DNA of 64,000 nt from G965195345 sp965277775 (GTDB lineage Bacteria; Pseudomonadota; Gammaproteobacteria; CAKMZV01): positions 992,001 to 1,056,000 of the forward strand of contig OZ255843.1 in assembly GCA_965277775.1 (NCBI GenBank). Reading direction: 5' to 3'. The notes beneath the pieces are model-generated. The model had not been told where the DNA came from, searched no databases, and saw only the letters and a list, made by a program, of their open reading frames with translations. Numbering within the stretch: position 1 is the first letter of the stretch; each line of letters begins with the position of its first letter. Below are positions 15,240 to 24,980 of this stretch, piece by piece. Made by a program: the position numbers and the translations under genes.

Positions 15240-17141
15240 ATGAGTGCTTTGATTACCGCCCATCATTTAACCCTACAATTGGGTAATAAATGCTTGTTGA
15301 ATCAGGTTCAGTTTCAGATCAACAACCAAGATAAAATTTGCCTCATAGGGCGCAATGGCGCAGGCAAATCAAGCCTGTTTAAGGTGCTGCTTAATCAGCT
15401 CCAAGCCACAGATGGCGACATGGTGTTCAAACCCAATTTACGCATCAGCCTGTTGGAACAACCCTTGCCTCAAAATGCCCAATTATCTGTCAGCGATTAT
15501 GTGGCAACTGGACTTAAACAACAACAAATCTGGATTGATGCCTATTACAAATTGGTAAAGACGCACCCTGAAAAACTGACCGAACTCAATGTTTTGCATA
15601 GTCAGATTGAAGCGGGTGGGGGTTGGAACACAGCGATCCAAGTCGAAAAAACTTGTAGCGAATTGGGTCTGAATACCACGATCATATTGGGGGATTTATC
15701 GGGTGGCTGGCAAAGGCGCGCTGCTTTAGCGCGTGCCTTGGTGAGCAATCCCGAATTGCTTCTCCTAGATGAGCCAACCAATCATTTAGACATCAGTACC
15801 ATTGAATGGTTAGAACACCGTATTAAAAACTTTAGTGGCGGCGTGATGTTTGTCACCCACGATCGCTTTTTTTTACAAAAAGTCGCGTCTAAAATCGTTG
15901 AATTAGACCGAGGCAAAATCACCAGCTACGATGGCAATTACCAACAGTTTTTACGCTACAAAGCGCAAGCTGATGCGGTAGAAGATGAACACCACAAGCA
16001 GTTTCAAAAACGCCTCGCCCAAGAAGAAGTTTGGGTGCGCAAAGGCATCAAAGCGCGGGGCACCCGAAACGAGGGTCGTTTAAAAAACCTACACGCTTTG
16101 CGTGAACAAAATCAAAATACAGTCAAAAGACAAGGGGGGGCGAATTTTCGTATTGCCGAATCAGAGCCTTCTGGGCGCAAAGTCATTGAAGCCCATAAAA
16201 TGAGCTTCCATTATGCTGGGCAGGAAGCGTCCCCTTTGTTGAATCAATTTACCTTGCGCATCGCTCGGGGCGACCGCATTGGCATCATTGGCAATAATGG
16301 CGTTGGTAAAAGCACTTTATTAAAATTATTATTGGGAAAAATCGCACCCACTCAAGGCACAGTGAAACTTGGTACCCACCTAAATGTCGGCTATTTTGAT
16401 CAAAGCCAGACTCAGATTCAGTTTGATAAAAGTGTGGCGTATAACGTCAATGCAGGCAATGACTACATCGAATTTGGACAGAGTCAGATTCATGTGGTTG
16501 GCTATCTTAAAGGGTTTTTATTTGATCCCGAAAAATCCTTGGACAAGGCAGTGCACTTATCCGGTGGCGAACTCAATCGTCTTCGCATGGCCCAATTGTT
16601 TGCTCAGCCGAGCAATGTCTTAATCCTCGATGAGCCGACAAATGATCTTGACATTCAAATGCTTGAAGTATTGGAGCGTCAATTAAACCAGTATAAAGGC
16701 ACTCTGATTTTGGTCAGCCACGATCGTATCTTTCTTGATCGAGTCGTGAACAAAACGATCGTATTTGAAAAAGATGGACAAGTGATCAGCCACGCAGGGG
16801 GCTACAGCGATTGGTTGAAAAGAGGCCGCCAACTCAGAACCAACAAACAGGAACAAATAGAACCTGAAGCTGATAAATCTGATTTGAATGTACGAAAGTC
16901 AACGACTAAGAAACTCAGTTATAAGCAACAACGTCAATTTGATTTGTTGCCCAACAGCATGGCTGAAACAGAAGCACAAATCAAAATATTAACCGCTGAA
17001 ATACAATCCCCTGAATTTGCTGAAATCTCTTATGGGCTGCAAAAACCCAAACTCAATGCTTTGACCGAATTACAAAAACAGCTGGACGCACAAGAGAATG
17101 AGTGGTTGGCCTTGGTTGAATTGATTGACAACACAACCTAA
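15240..17141 (+). CDS. uup: ABC-F ATPase Uup
   Basis: Soluble tandem ATPase of the ABC-F class with no membrane domain. Members act on ribosomes; Uup also affects transposon excision and replication intermediates. Domain 1 has Walker A GRNGAGKS (37-44), an L-S-G-G-W signature and LLLDEPTNHLD. Domain 2 has GNNGVGKS, L-S-G-G-E-L and L-D-E-P-T-N-D-L-D. A charged linker with K-A-R-G-T-R-N-E-G-R lies between. A C-terminal coiled coil (about 550-630) is typical of Uup rather than YheS. The length of 633 equals the family norm. Confidence 0.93.
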   Translation: MSALITAHHLTLQLGNKCLLNQVQFQINNQDKICLIGRNGAGKSSLFKVLLNQLQATDGDMVFKPNLRISLLEQPLPQNAQLSVSDYVATGLKQQQIWIDAYYKLVKTHPEKLTELNVLHSQIEAGGGWNTAIQVEKTCSELGLNTTIILGDLSGGWQRRAALARALVSNPELLLLDEPTNHLDISTIEWLEHRIKNFSGGVMFVTHDRFFLQKVASKIVELDRGKITSYDGNYQQFLRYKAQADAVEDEHHKQFQKRLAQEEVWVRKGIKARGTRNEGRLKNLHALREQNQNTVKRQGGANFRIAESEPSGRKVIEAHKMSFHYAGQEASPLLNQFTLRIARGDRIGIIGNNGVGKSTLLKLLLGKIAPTQGTVKLGTHLNVGYFDQSQTQIQFDKSVAYNVNAGNDYIEFGQSQIHVVGYLKGFLFDPEKSLDKAVHLSGGELNRLRMAQLFAQPSNVLILDEPTNDLDIQMLEVLERQLNQYKGTLILVSHDRIFLDRVVNKTIVFEKDGQVISHAGGYSDWLKRGRQLRTNKQEQIEPEADKSDLNVRKSTTKKLSYKQQRQFDLLPNSMAETEAQIKILTAEIQSPEFAEISYGLQKPKLNALTELQKQLDAQENEWLALVELIDNTT

Positions 17142-17214
17142 GTTCGAAAATACCGAGTCATCTAAGGTTCGCTGCACGCGCAATTCTACTCGCAATCAAT
17201 GACTTTGCTACTGA

Positions 17215-17232
17215 GTCAACCAAGTTGACTTT
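17215..17232 (+). terminator. Weak hairpin between convergent uup and lipoprotein gene
   Basis: A perfect 6-bp stem GTCAAC/GTTGAC with a 3-nt loop is followed by TTT. It lies 74 bases after uup. The T run is short, so function is doubtful. Confidence 0.35.
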
Positions 17233-20200
17233 AGTATAAGTAAATGGCCGCTTGAGTGACGTCTTGTGCTTGATCATTCTGAGTCCCCTGAGCCCCTACA
17301 GCGAGCGTTGCCCCATCATGATCTAAAGCCACGATACGGCCAAATTCGTTAATGACGTTTAAATCATTGGGTTTGATGTAGGCTTGCTGTAACCAAACAC
17401 CGTTACTAAATTCAAAGGTATAGGCGGCACCTGATTGGGATCCAATGCCACTATCAACCGTATTAATGCCCGTCGATGAGCCATTCTCATTCGACGCCCC
17501 TACGGCGAGGGTGTTGCCATCTCCACTCAAGCTGACTGTCCGACCAAAACCATCATTTGCCCCCGTATTAAAAGGTTTGATATACGCTTGTTGTGACCAA
17601 ACATTTGAACTGAATCTAAACACGTAAGTCGCACCCGAAGCGGTGGATGAACCCATATCTACACTATTAACGCCTGTTGAGGCGCCACCTTCAAAGGCTG
17701 CGCTTACCGCAAGCACATTGCCATCGGCACTCAAGCTCAAGGGCCGACCAAATTGATCGCCCGCCCCTGTATTATGCGGTTTGATGTACGCCTGCTGTGT
17801 CCAAGCGTTTGAACCACTGTTAAATCTAAATATATACGCCGCACCCGAAGCGGTGGATGAACCCACATTGACACCATTAACGCCTGTTGAGGTGCCGTTT
17901 TCCATGAATGCGCCCACCGCAATGGTATTGCCATCTGTACTAATGTCCGTAGCACCGCCAAAAGTATGACCCATCCCAGTATTCAATGGTTTGATGTACG
18001 CCTGTTGCGTCCAAGCGCCCGCATTAAAGCGGAACACATAGGCTGCACCTGAGTCCGTGGAAGTAGAATCATCCACACCATTAATCCTCGTTGATGCACC
18101 GTCCTCAAAAGGCGCCCCGACGACGAGGGTATTGCCATTCGCACTCAGACTGACTGCACCGCCAAAAGAATCAACCATCTCCGCGTTGAACGCCTTGATA
18201 TAAGCTTGTTGTAACCAAACACCACCAATGCGTCTAAATACGTACACCGCTCCTGAAGCGGGGGCAACATTATTCATACCAGCCTCAAAAGGCGCGCCCA
18301 CCACTAGCGTATTGCCATCGGCACTCAAGCCCACAACAGCCCCAAAGAAATCATCCGAGTCAGTATTAGACGCTTTGATATAGGCCTGCTGTGACCAAGT
18401 CGCCCCGCTGCGTTGAAACACATAAGCAGCACCCGAATTCGTGGCGCCATCATTCACCGCCGCGTTCACCCCGGTTGATGAGCCATCTTCATCTGGTGCA
18501 CCAACAGCCAGTGTATTGCCATCGGCACTGATACTCAAAGACTGTCCAAAGCTATCTTCAGTATTGGGACTCGTCGCCTCTAAACGACCCACCATACTGT
18601 GCAATTGTACCTTTGTCAAACCGACAGTATTATGGGTAAACGATGCCCCACAAGACGCTGAATTACACGTATTCACCCCATATCGAAGGTTGCTCACCCT
18701 TGGGATATAGCGATGCAAAGATACCCAACCTTGTGCGGTTGTTTGTCTTATGTTGGTGCTATTTGGGCTCACCACGATGCCGTTTGTACTTGAATCGACA
18801 AAGCCTGAAATGCCATCGGGATTACTACGTAACTGATAATGGCTTGCGCCTGAAATCGCCCCCCAAGAAAATTCAAGGAATTTGATGCCCGTGGTTATTC
18901 TAAAAGCGGGTTGAAGCACCACAGTGACCGTGGTAAAGGCGCCCAGACCGCCTGAATCGGTCGTCCTGAGTGTCAATATCACCTGACCCGAATCTATGTT
19001 TAAACGCGATAAGCTTAGGCGACTGGTTGTAATAACCGTACCCACAGCGCCTTGTCCTGTTGAAACGCTAATAGGCAATGTGTTATCTTCTGGATCGGAT
19101 AAGACTATGTCCACCTCAATTGGCATAACTGTCAATGCGACGTTGCTTGTTGAAACGGTTAGAACAGGTGGATCATTGACAGCACTGACCACAACCAATA
19201 TCTGCGTTCTGGCCGTTTGTCTATCTGAATCTTGCGCTTGCACCGTCAAAGTGGTTGTGCCATTGGCATTGCCAATCGCAGTCAAGCTTATGGTATGAGT
19301 TGTAATGGTCACATTGACAATGTTCGGCACTGACGCCGTCACTGTCGTCCTTAGTGTGCCATCTTCTGCATCTGTGGCTGTGGTTCCAATGGTCAAGGTT
19401 GAGCCAAAATCTTCTTGTAAGCTGATGGCTGCTGTTGAGATTGACAGCAATGGCGGCGTACCTTGTCCGATGATCACATTGACCACAATTGTTTGGGCGG
19501 CAGTTAATCCACCGCTGTCGCTTACCATAACGGTTAAGGTGGTCTGACCAGAACGGTTGAGTCTGCTGTTTAAGATAATGGCATTGACCGAAGTGCTGAC
19601 ACTGATCACATCAGAACTTTGCGCAACAACAAACGATACAGTAGAATCTTGATCGTCGGTCACCGTTGTTCCAATGGTGATCGGTGTCAAGAAATTGGCA
19701 CCTGTCGTTATTTGACTGCTTGAAACGGTTAAATTTGGTGGATCATTAACTGCAGTAATCACCACGACAATTTGTGTAGAAACTGATTGCCCACCTAAAT
19801 CTCTGGCTTCAACGGTCAGAGTTTCTGTCCCATTCGCATTCAACATTCGGCTCAAAGTAATAGTATGAGTGGTCAATAACGGATTGACAATGCCCGCAGA
19901 TGAACGCACTGTGAAGGTTAAAGTGCCATCTTCTGCATCTGTCGCAGTCGTTCCGATGATCACAGGCATCATAAAATCTTCTTGCACTCGGACCAAGTTA
20001 GTGGACACAACCAGGGTGGGAAGGGTACTTGTGCTAATACGCACACTTATAACGATATCTCTCGATACGGTAATCCCCGCATTATCCGTCACACTGACGG
20101 TTAAAGTCGTTTGACCCGTGACATTAGGTATTGAAGTGATGATGATGCTGTTAGTGGTCTTACCAAAATTCACCACACCTTGAGTGGAGGCTTGAACGCT

Positions 20201-21610
20201 GAAGGTTACGGTGCCATCGGTTAAATCTGTGGCAGTGACTCCAATGGATATTTGTGCGAATCCACTAATGGCTGAAATACTTTGACTTGTAAGTTGTAAT
20301 GTTGGTCCCGCCTCTGACTGCACCCTAACGAATAATGATGTGCTCGATCTGCCATCACTGACCGTTATGGTGACCGTTGTGAATCCGTTGGCTTGCGCTA
20401 AGTTTGTAACCAGAAATCCGTTCGTTGACTGAGCAACACTAACTTGGGTTGGGGTCGATGCAGTCGCCGTAAACGATAGGGCGTCGCTTTCAATATCGGT
20501 TGCTGTGGTTCTAATCTCAATGGCGCCTTGTCCTAAGAGCAAGACATTACTGGTTGAAATGGTTAATGCTGGTGGGTCATTGACCGCCGTCACTCGCACT
20601 GACACTTGAGCAGTGGTACTGAGCCGACCATCGCTGGCTGAGATGGTTAAGGTTGTTTGACCACTAATATTCGGTATGCTCGATACACGAACACCCGTTG
20701 CTGAAGTAGTCACAGTGACCACCCCTGTAGCGGACTGACTCACCGTTAATGTTAGCGTATCTTGGTCCAAACTCATTGCCGTTGCAATCGTCGCAGTTGC
20801 AAAATCTTCATTAAATGTCAAGGAAGCGCTCGAGAGGCTCAAAGTCGGTGTGTCATTGACCGCCGTCACTTGTATTGTCACTTGCGCTCTAGATGTCAGT
20901 GAACGACTCATGACTGAAATGGTTAAAGTGGTTCGACCATTGGCATGGGGGACGCTCGATAATGCCACACCAGCTGCAGAAGTCGTCACAGTGATAACGC
21001 CTGTGGTTGATTGAATCACCGTAAATGTAATTGGATCGCCTTCCAAGTCTGATGCTGTGGCAAGTGTATTGGTGCCTGCAAAATCCTCAGCCACGACTAA
21101 ATCCGTTGTTGTGACATTTAGTATTGGTGGGTCATCAACGGGTGTGATTTGTACCACCACCTGGCTCGTTGTGCGAAATCGACCATTAATAGCGATAATG
21201 GTTAGGGTGGTTTGACCATTGGCATTGAGCATACTTGCAATGCTGACGCCTGAGACCGAATTGGTATTAGTCACTGTAACGACCCCAGCGGTGGATTGAG
21301 AAACCGTTAAACTGATCGCATTGGTCGCTGTGGCAATTTGGATGACGCCCGCAAAATCTTCCATGAATGTCAAATTGCTCGAAATTGTAATTGTCGGGGT
21401 TGTCTCTGGAAGCACAGGCGTGTTATTTCCATCACTGCTACTGCCCCCGCCTCCGCCACCGCAAGCCGTTAAAAAAACAGCCAATAATAGAGGCAACATG
21501 CGCCAACGCCCAATCGCCAACTTAAATGCGCATCCAATTAAATGGATGGCATTGCTGAAAGCATTGAACCAAATTAATTTCTTAAATATGGGATTTAAAA
21601 ATTGATGCAT
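17231..21610 (-). CDS. Cadherin-like repeat / seven-bladed FG-GAP propeller lipoprotein (solo copy)
   Basis: Large predicted surface lipoprotein of 1459 residues. The ATG at 21610 is preceded by AAGGG eight bases upstream; the ATG seven codons earlier lacks this. The signal segment ends L-T-A-C followed by six glycines, a lipobox with a flexible linker. Nine cadherin-like repeats of about 90 residues follow (to about residue 890), many joined by V-N-D-P-P. Then come an Ig/FN3-like module with S-H-Y-Q-L-R-S-N-P-D-G and seven FG-GAP/integrin-alpha-type blades with S-A-D-G-N-T-L-A-V-G-A cores (about 1005-1459). A -10-like TATAAT lies at 21676-21681. It is the divergent relative of the array at 39-64 kb. 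Adhesion or binding is a family-based guess. Confidence 0.85.
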   Translation of the reverse strand: MHQFLNPIFKKLIWFNAFSNAIHLIGCAFKLAIGRWRMLPLLLAVFLTACGGGGGGSSSDGNNTPVLPETTPTITISSNLTFMEDFAGVIQIATATNAISLTVSQSTAGVVTVTNTNSVSGVSIASMLNANGQTTLTIIAINGRFRTTSQVVVQITPVDDPPILNVTTTDLVVAEDFAGTNTLATASDLEGDPITFTVIQSTTGVITVTTSAAGVALSSVPHANGRTTLTISVMSRSLTSRAQVTIQVTAVNDTPTLSLSSASLTFNEDFATATIATAMSLDQDTLTLTVSQSATGVVTVTTSATGVRVSSIPNISGQTTLTISASDGRLSTTAQVSVRVTAVNDPPALTISTSNVLLLGQGAIEIRTTATDIESDALSFTATASTPTQVSVAQSTNGFLVTNLAQANGFTTVTITVSDGRSSTSLFVRVQSEAGPTLQLTSQSISAISGFAQISIGVTATDLTDGTVTFSVQASTQGVVNFGKTTNSIIITSIPNVTGQTTLTVSVTDNAGITVSRDIVISVRISTSTLPTLVVSTNLVRVQEDFMMPVIIGTTATDAEDGTLTFTVRSSAGIVNPLLTTHTITLSRMLNANGTETLTVEARDLGGQSVSTQIVVVITAVNDPPNLTVSSSQITTGANFLTPITIGTTVTDDQDSTVSFVVAQSSDVISVSTSVNAIILNSRLNRSGQTTLTVMVSDSGGLTAAQTIVVNVIIGQGTPPLLSISTAAISLQEDFGSTLTIGTTATDAEDGTLRTTVTASVPNIVNVTITTHTISLTAIGNANGTTTLTVQAQDSDRQTARTQILVVVSAVNDPPVLTVSTSNVALTVMPIEVDIVLSDPEDNTLPISVSTGQGAVGTVITTSRLSLSRLNIDSGQVILTLRTTDSGGLGAFTTVTVVLQPAFRITTGIKFLEFSWGAISGASHYQLRSNPDGISGFVDSSTNGIVVSPNSTNIRQTTAQGWVSLHRYIPRVSNLRYGVNTCNSASCGASFTHNTVGLTKVQLHSMVGRLEATSPNTEDSFGQSLSISADGNTLAVGAPDEDGSSTGVNAAVNDGATNSGAAYVFQRSGATWSQQAYIKASNTDSDDFFGAVVGLSADGNTLVVGAPFEAGMNNVAPASGAVYVFRRIGGVWLQQAYIKAFNAEMVDSFGGAVSLSANGNTLVVGAPFEDGASTRINGVDDSTSTDSGAAYVFRFNAGAWTQQAYIKPLNTGMGHTFGGATDISTDGNTIAVGAFMENGTSTGVNGVNVGSSTASGAAYIFRFNSGSNAWTQQAYIKPHNTGAGDQFGRPLSLSADGNVLAVSAAFEGGASTGVNSVDMGSSTASGATYVFRFSSNVWSQQAYIKPFNTGANDGFGRTVSLSGDGNTLAVGASNENGSSTGINTVDSGIGSQSGAAYTFEFSNGVWLQQAYIKPNDLNVINEFGRIVALDHDGATLAVGAQGTQNDQAQDVTQAAIYLY

Positions 21611-21897
21611 GATGGATACCCTTTTTGTCATTTACAAGAAATTTGATACGCCCCTATAGGCAAATTCTCTTGAACATTATACTTTTTTTACCCTTTTAAT
21701 GCTCTGCCGTTGTTTTTTGAAACTAAGCAAGGTAGTTTGGCTGATTATCAACCATTCCCCACAAGGCACAGCTCACAAGACAAGCGTAATCAATCTACGA
21801 TTGTTTGCCTCAGCAGAGCGCATCGTATTTTATATTGGTTGGAATAGAAAAATTGAGGCGACTAAATGAATAGAAGCAGTAAACAATCTGCAAAAAT

Positions 21898-22236
21898 CTA
21901 TGCGCTTTTATCTGCGTGTGCGGCTTGCAACACTTGTTTCAACTCCCCTTTTTCTGCCATTTCAACCACAATGTCACCGCCACCAATCAGCTCACCGCTC
22001 ACATAAACTTGAGGGAAGGTTGGCCAATCGGCGTATTGTGGCAAATGCTCAAATACTTCTGGATCAGAGAGCACATTGACATAGGCGAATTGCTCACCCG
22101 TCCCGACCATTGCTTGAGCAGCTCGGGCCGAAAAACCACAAGAAGGCAATTGTGGCGTCCCTTTCATATAGATCACCACAGGATTGTTTTTAACTTGATC
22201 GTCGATTCGTTTTAAAACTTCATTCATAACATTCAT
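21898..22236 (-). CDS. grxD: Monothiol glutaredoxin Grx4
   Basis: Cytoplasmic glutaredoxin that binds and transfers Fe-S clusters with glutathione and BolA-type partners. The 112-residue protein has the monothiol active site C-G-F-S in the family context KGTPQLPSCGFSA, then W-P-T-F-P-Q-V-Y and a late G-G-G-D glutathione-binding turn. The start may be this ATG or one three codons later (22227). It is divergent from pdxB. Confidence 0.95.
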   Translation of the reverse strand: MNVMNEVLKRIDDQVKNNPVVIYMKGTPQLPSCGFSARAAQAMVGTGEQFAYVNVLSDPEVFEHLPQYADWPTFPQVYVSGELIGGGDIVVEMAEKGELKQVLQAAHADKSA

Positions 22237-22287
22237 ATTTAACTAACTGAAGGATTTAGGCATTTAAATAATGGAAAGACCTGCTAT

Positions 22288-22293
22288 TATAAT
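22288..22293 (+). promoter_or_regulatory. Candidate -10 element for pdxB
   Basis: A perfect TATAAT 31 bases upstream of the pdxB ATG; no convincing -35 at 17 nt. It supports a pdxB start at 22325, not upstream of this site. Confidence 0.4.
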
Positions 22294-22324
22294 AGATGAG
22301 TCAATGTCAATTAAAGAGTATCTC

Positions 22325-23536
22325 ATGAGAATTGTTGCAGATTGTCACATTGTAGGACTGTCAGAATTTTTTTCCAATTTAGGAACCGTTCAGGCACTAC
22401 CCACTACTGACATTCAACCCGAAAGTCTAAAAAATGCCGACGTGCTTTTGATTCGATCAAAAACAAAAATAGATGCGGCATTGTTAAATAATACTGCCAT
22501 TCAATTTGTGGGCTCATGCGTCTCTGGCACAGACCACATTGATGGGGCATGGCTTCATCGGACCGACATAAAGCTGGCGAGCGCCAAAGGATCCAATGCC
22601 AATGCCGTCGCTGAATACGTGATGAGCGCCCTAATCTTAAAGTGCGAACAACTCAATAGACCCTTAAACACCTTATCCTTAGGCATTATTGGCGTCGGCC
22701 ATGTGGGTCGCCGCCTCAGTCAGATTGCCACTTTATTGGGTATGAAAGTCGTCGCCTACGACCCGCCTTTAGCGCAGCGAGACGATCACTTCCACAGCGC
22801 TACATTTGCACAAGTATTGGATACAGACATCTTGAGTTTACACGTCCCATTAGTGAAGAACGGTGACCATGCCACCGAAAATTTACTCAATCGACGCGCC
22901 CTACTATCGACTAAAGCCACATTTTTAATCAATACCTGCCGTGGTGAAGTGGTCGATGAGGCGACCTTACAACAAAAATCTTGGGATTTCTTAGCGCTCG
23001 ATTGCTGGCAAAATGAACCCGCCATTAACCCACATTTATTAGACAAAGCCGACTTAGCAACCCCACACATTGCGGGGCACTCATTCCAAGGGAAATGGCT
23101 AGGCACACAAATGATTGCCGAACAACTTTATGCACATCTGAACCGTTCCACTGAATATAATCCATTGCCGCCGCCCATTGAGCGCCAAAAGATTCGCTTA
23201 TGTTTAAAAAACTTCAGCCATGCGCAACAGGCACTGGCGTTTTTTATGAAATCGGTTTACAACCCTTGGCAAGATCAATTACCCACTTCAAACGCCCCTG
23301 ACCTTATTGCCAGCACCTTTCAAAACAAACGCAATGACTATCCCATTCGCTCAGAATGGTACAATGCAGACGTTCAAATTGAGGCTGACTCAACCATCAC
23401 CTGGGGTAATGATTGTATTCGCTTGCTTAAACAACTGGGCGTACGCACTCAACACGTCGATTTCAATCGCTCTTCTAGTGGGTTCTTGGCAAACACAAGC
23501 AAGCAAAACAAGGTGCCCATGAAAGGCGGGTGTTAG
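22325..23536 (+). CDS. pdxB: Erythronate-4-phosphate dehydrogenase
   Basis: NAD-dependent 2-hydroxyacid dehydrogenase of pyridoxal-phosphate synthesis, oxidising 4-phosphoerythronate. Visible are the S-G-T-D-H-I substrate-side motif, the Rossmann G-V-G-H-V-G-R-R loop, catalytic Arg in N-T-C-R-G-E, an acidic partner near D-C-W-Q-N-E-P, and the catalytic His in A-T-P-H-I-A-G-H-S. A short PdxB-type C-terminal dimer domain follows. An open frame reaches back to 22271, but the family N-terminus (M-R-I-V-A-D) and an AAGAG upstream place the start at 22325, giving 403 residues. Confidence 0.92.
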   Translation: MRIVADCHIVGLSEFFSNLGTVQALPTTDIQPESLKNADVLLIRSKTKIDAALLNNTAIQFVGSCVSGTDHIDGAWLHRTDIKLASAKGSNANAVAEYVMSALILKCEQLNRPLNTLSLGIIGVGHVGRRLSQIATLLGMKVVAYDPPLAQRDDHFHSATFAQVLDTDILSLHVPLVKNGDHATENLLNRRALLSTKATFLINTCRGEVVDEATLQQKSWDFLALDCWQNEPAINPHLLDKADLATPHIAGHSFQGKWLGTQMIAEQLYAHLNRSTEYNPLPPPIERQKIRLCLKNFSHAQQALAFFMKSVYNPWQDQLPTSNAPDLIASTFQNKRNDYPIRSEWYNADVQIEADSTITWGNDCIRLLKQLGVRTQHVDFNRSSSGFLANTSKQNKVPMKGGC

Positions 23537-23704
23537 CCTCTATTCACGTTATTTTCACCATGTTGCAGGCGTAGGACTAAAATTCGCCATTTTTTTAAAA
23601 ATAAAACAATGGCATCAAAAATGCGGGACAGATCTCAGCCAAATGAGGCTCAATTGGGTATAATCGCGCTTCCAAATATTTAGACTTTTTTTAAGAATAT
23701 ACAG

Positions 23705-24031
23705 ATGAATACAACCATACTCAAACTTTGGATTCTTTTAATAGGATTATGCTCAAGCGCTGTTGTCTTTGGCGCAGAACACCTTCAATATCCCTCTGGC
23801 AAAGAACACTATCAAACCAAATGTGCTTTTTGTCACGGCGCTGCAGGTGAAGGCGTTGGCATTTTCCCAGCGTTAAAAAATTCAGCCAAGGCAGAGGTGG
23901 TGGAAAAGCTCACCCGCTATAAAAATTCAAAAAAAGTCGGTAAGTACAGCTCTCTGATGTACGTTCGCTCCTCTGGTTTGAGCGAAGGTGATATAAAACA
24001 ATTATCCGAATACATCGCCACTTTAAAATAA
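23705..24031 (+). CDS. Small secreted c-type cytochrome
   Basis: 108 residues with a signal peptide (about 1-23, ending F-G-A) and one haem-binding motif C-A-F-C-H. A G-x-G-x-x-P-A-L segment follows, and M in S-S-L-M-Y-V-R is the likely sixth haem ligand. The pattern is that of class I cytochromes such as c553/c5, which carry electrons in the periplasm. A TATAAT lies at 23659-23664, but no good -35. The partner oxidase or reductase is not in the window. Confidence 0.85.
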   Translation: MNTTILKLWILLIGLCSSAVVFGAEHLQYPSGKEHYQTKCAFCHGAAGEGVGIFPALKNSAKAEVVEKLTRYKNSKKVGKYSSLMYVRSSGLSEGDIKQLSEYIATLK

Positions 24032-24092
24032 TTATTTTTACTCAAAGTATGAGTATAGTCAGAAATAAACCACCCATTATTTGGAATATTCA

Positions 24093-24980
24093 ATGGTACC
24101 TATAAGCGCTGGCATTCGCTTCCATCAAGCCGTCACAGAATCACCCATATTACAAATTGTTGGCACCATAAACGCTTACACCGCGCTCATGGCTGAACGC
24201 GTGGGACACCGTGCCATTTATCTTTCGGGGGCAGGTGTTGCCAACGCTTCTTATGGGCTGCCTGACTTAGGCATGACCTCCTTAGACAATGTGCTTGAAG
24301 ACGCCCGGCGCATTAGCGATGTCACTGAAATGCCCTTATTAGTCGATATAGATACAGGTTGGGGCGGCGCTTTTAACATTGCTCGAACCATCAAAGAAAT
24401 GACGCGCGCAGGTGTCGCTGCTGTACATATTGAAGACCAGATTGCCCAAAAACGCTGTGGCCACCGCCCGAACAAAGCCATCGTTAGTCAAAACGAAATG
24501 GTCGATAGAATAAAAGCTGCGGTCGATGCCAAAACTGACCCTGATTTTGTGATTATGGCCCGGACCGATGCCTTAGCTATAGAAGGGATGTCCTCCGCGA
24601 TTGATAGAGCTTGTGCCTGTGTAGAAGCTGGTGCTGATATGATCTTTCCTGAAGCCATAGAAACCCTTGAACAATATCAAACCTTTGTTCAAGCCGTTCA
24701 AGTCCCTGTGCTCGCAAACATTACTGAATTTGGTACAACACCCTTGTTCAGTGTGGATGATTTACAAAACGCTGGTGTCAAAATGGCGCTATACCCCTTG
24801 TCTGCATTCCGCGCCATGAACAAAGCGGCTTTGAACATTTACCAATCTTTATACAATGATGGTAGCCAAGCTGGGGTCGTTGACCAAATGCAAACTCGTA
24901 GTGAACTTTATGATTTTTTAAATTATCATGCCTACGAAGAGAAATTAGATGCTTTATTTGAAGGAGAGAAAAATGGCTGA
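24093..24980 (+). CDS. prpB: 2-Methylisocitrate lyase
   Basis: Last enzyme of the methylcitrate cycle, splitting 2-methylisocitrate to pyruvate and succinate. It belongs to the isocitrate-lyase/PEP-mutase superfamily. Key segments are Q-I-V-G-T-I-N-A-Y, S-G-A-G-V-A, the D-I-D-T-G-W-G-G metal loop, and the catalytic K-R-C-G-H loop with R-P-N-K-A following. 295 residues from the ATG at 24093; a TTG at 24081 would add four residues. The prpC start overlaps its last codons. No PrpR-type regulator is adjacent. Confidence 0.95.
   Translation: MVPISAGIRFHQAVTESPILQIVGTINAYTALMAERVGHRAIYLSGAGVANASYGLPDLGMTSLDNVLEDARRISDVTEMPLLVDIDTGWGGAFNIARTIKEMTRAGVAAVHIEDQIAQKRCGHRPNKAIVSQNEMVDRIKAAVDAKTDPDFVIMARTDALAIEGMSSAIDRACACVEAGADMIFPEAIETLEQYQTFVQAVQVPVLANITEFGTTPLFSVDDLQNAGVKMALYPLSAFRAMNKAALNIYQSLYNDGSQAGVVDQMQTRSELYDFLNYHAYEEKLDALFEGEKNG

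Noticed and set aside
22271..22324. N-terminal extension of PdxB
   Set aside because: Contains a TATAAT and does not match the family; the ATG at 22325 has a ribosome-binding site and the family N-terminus.
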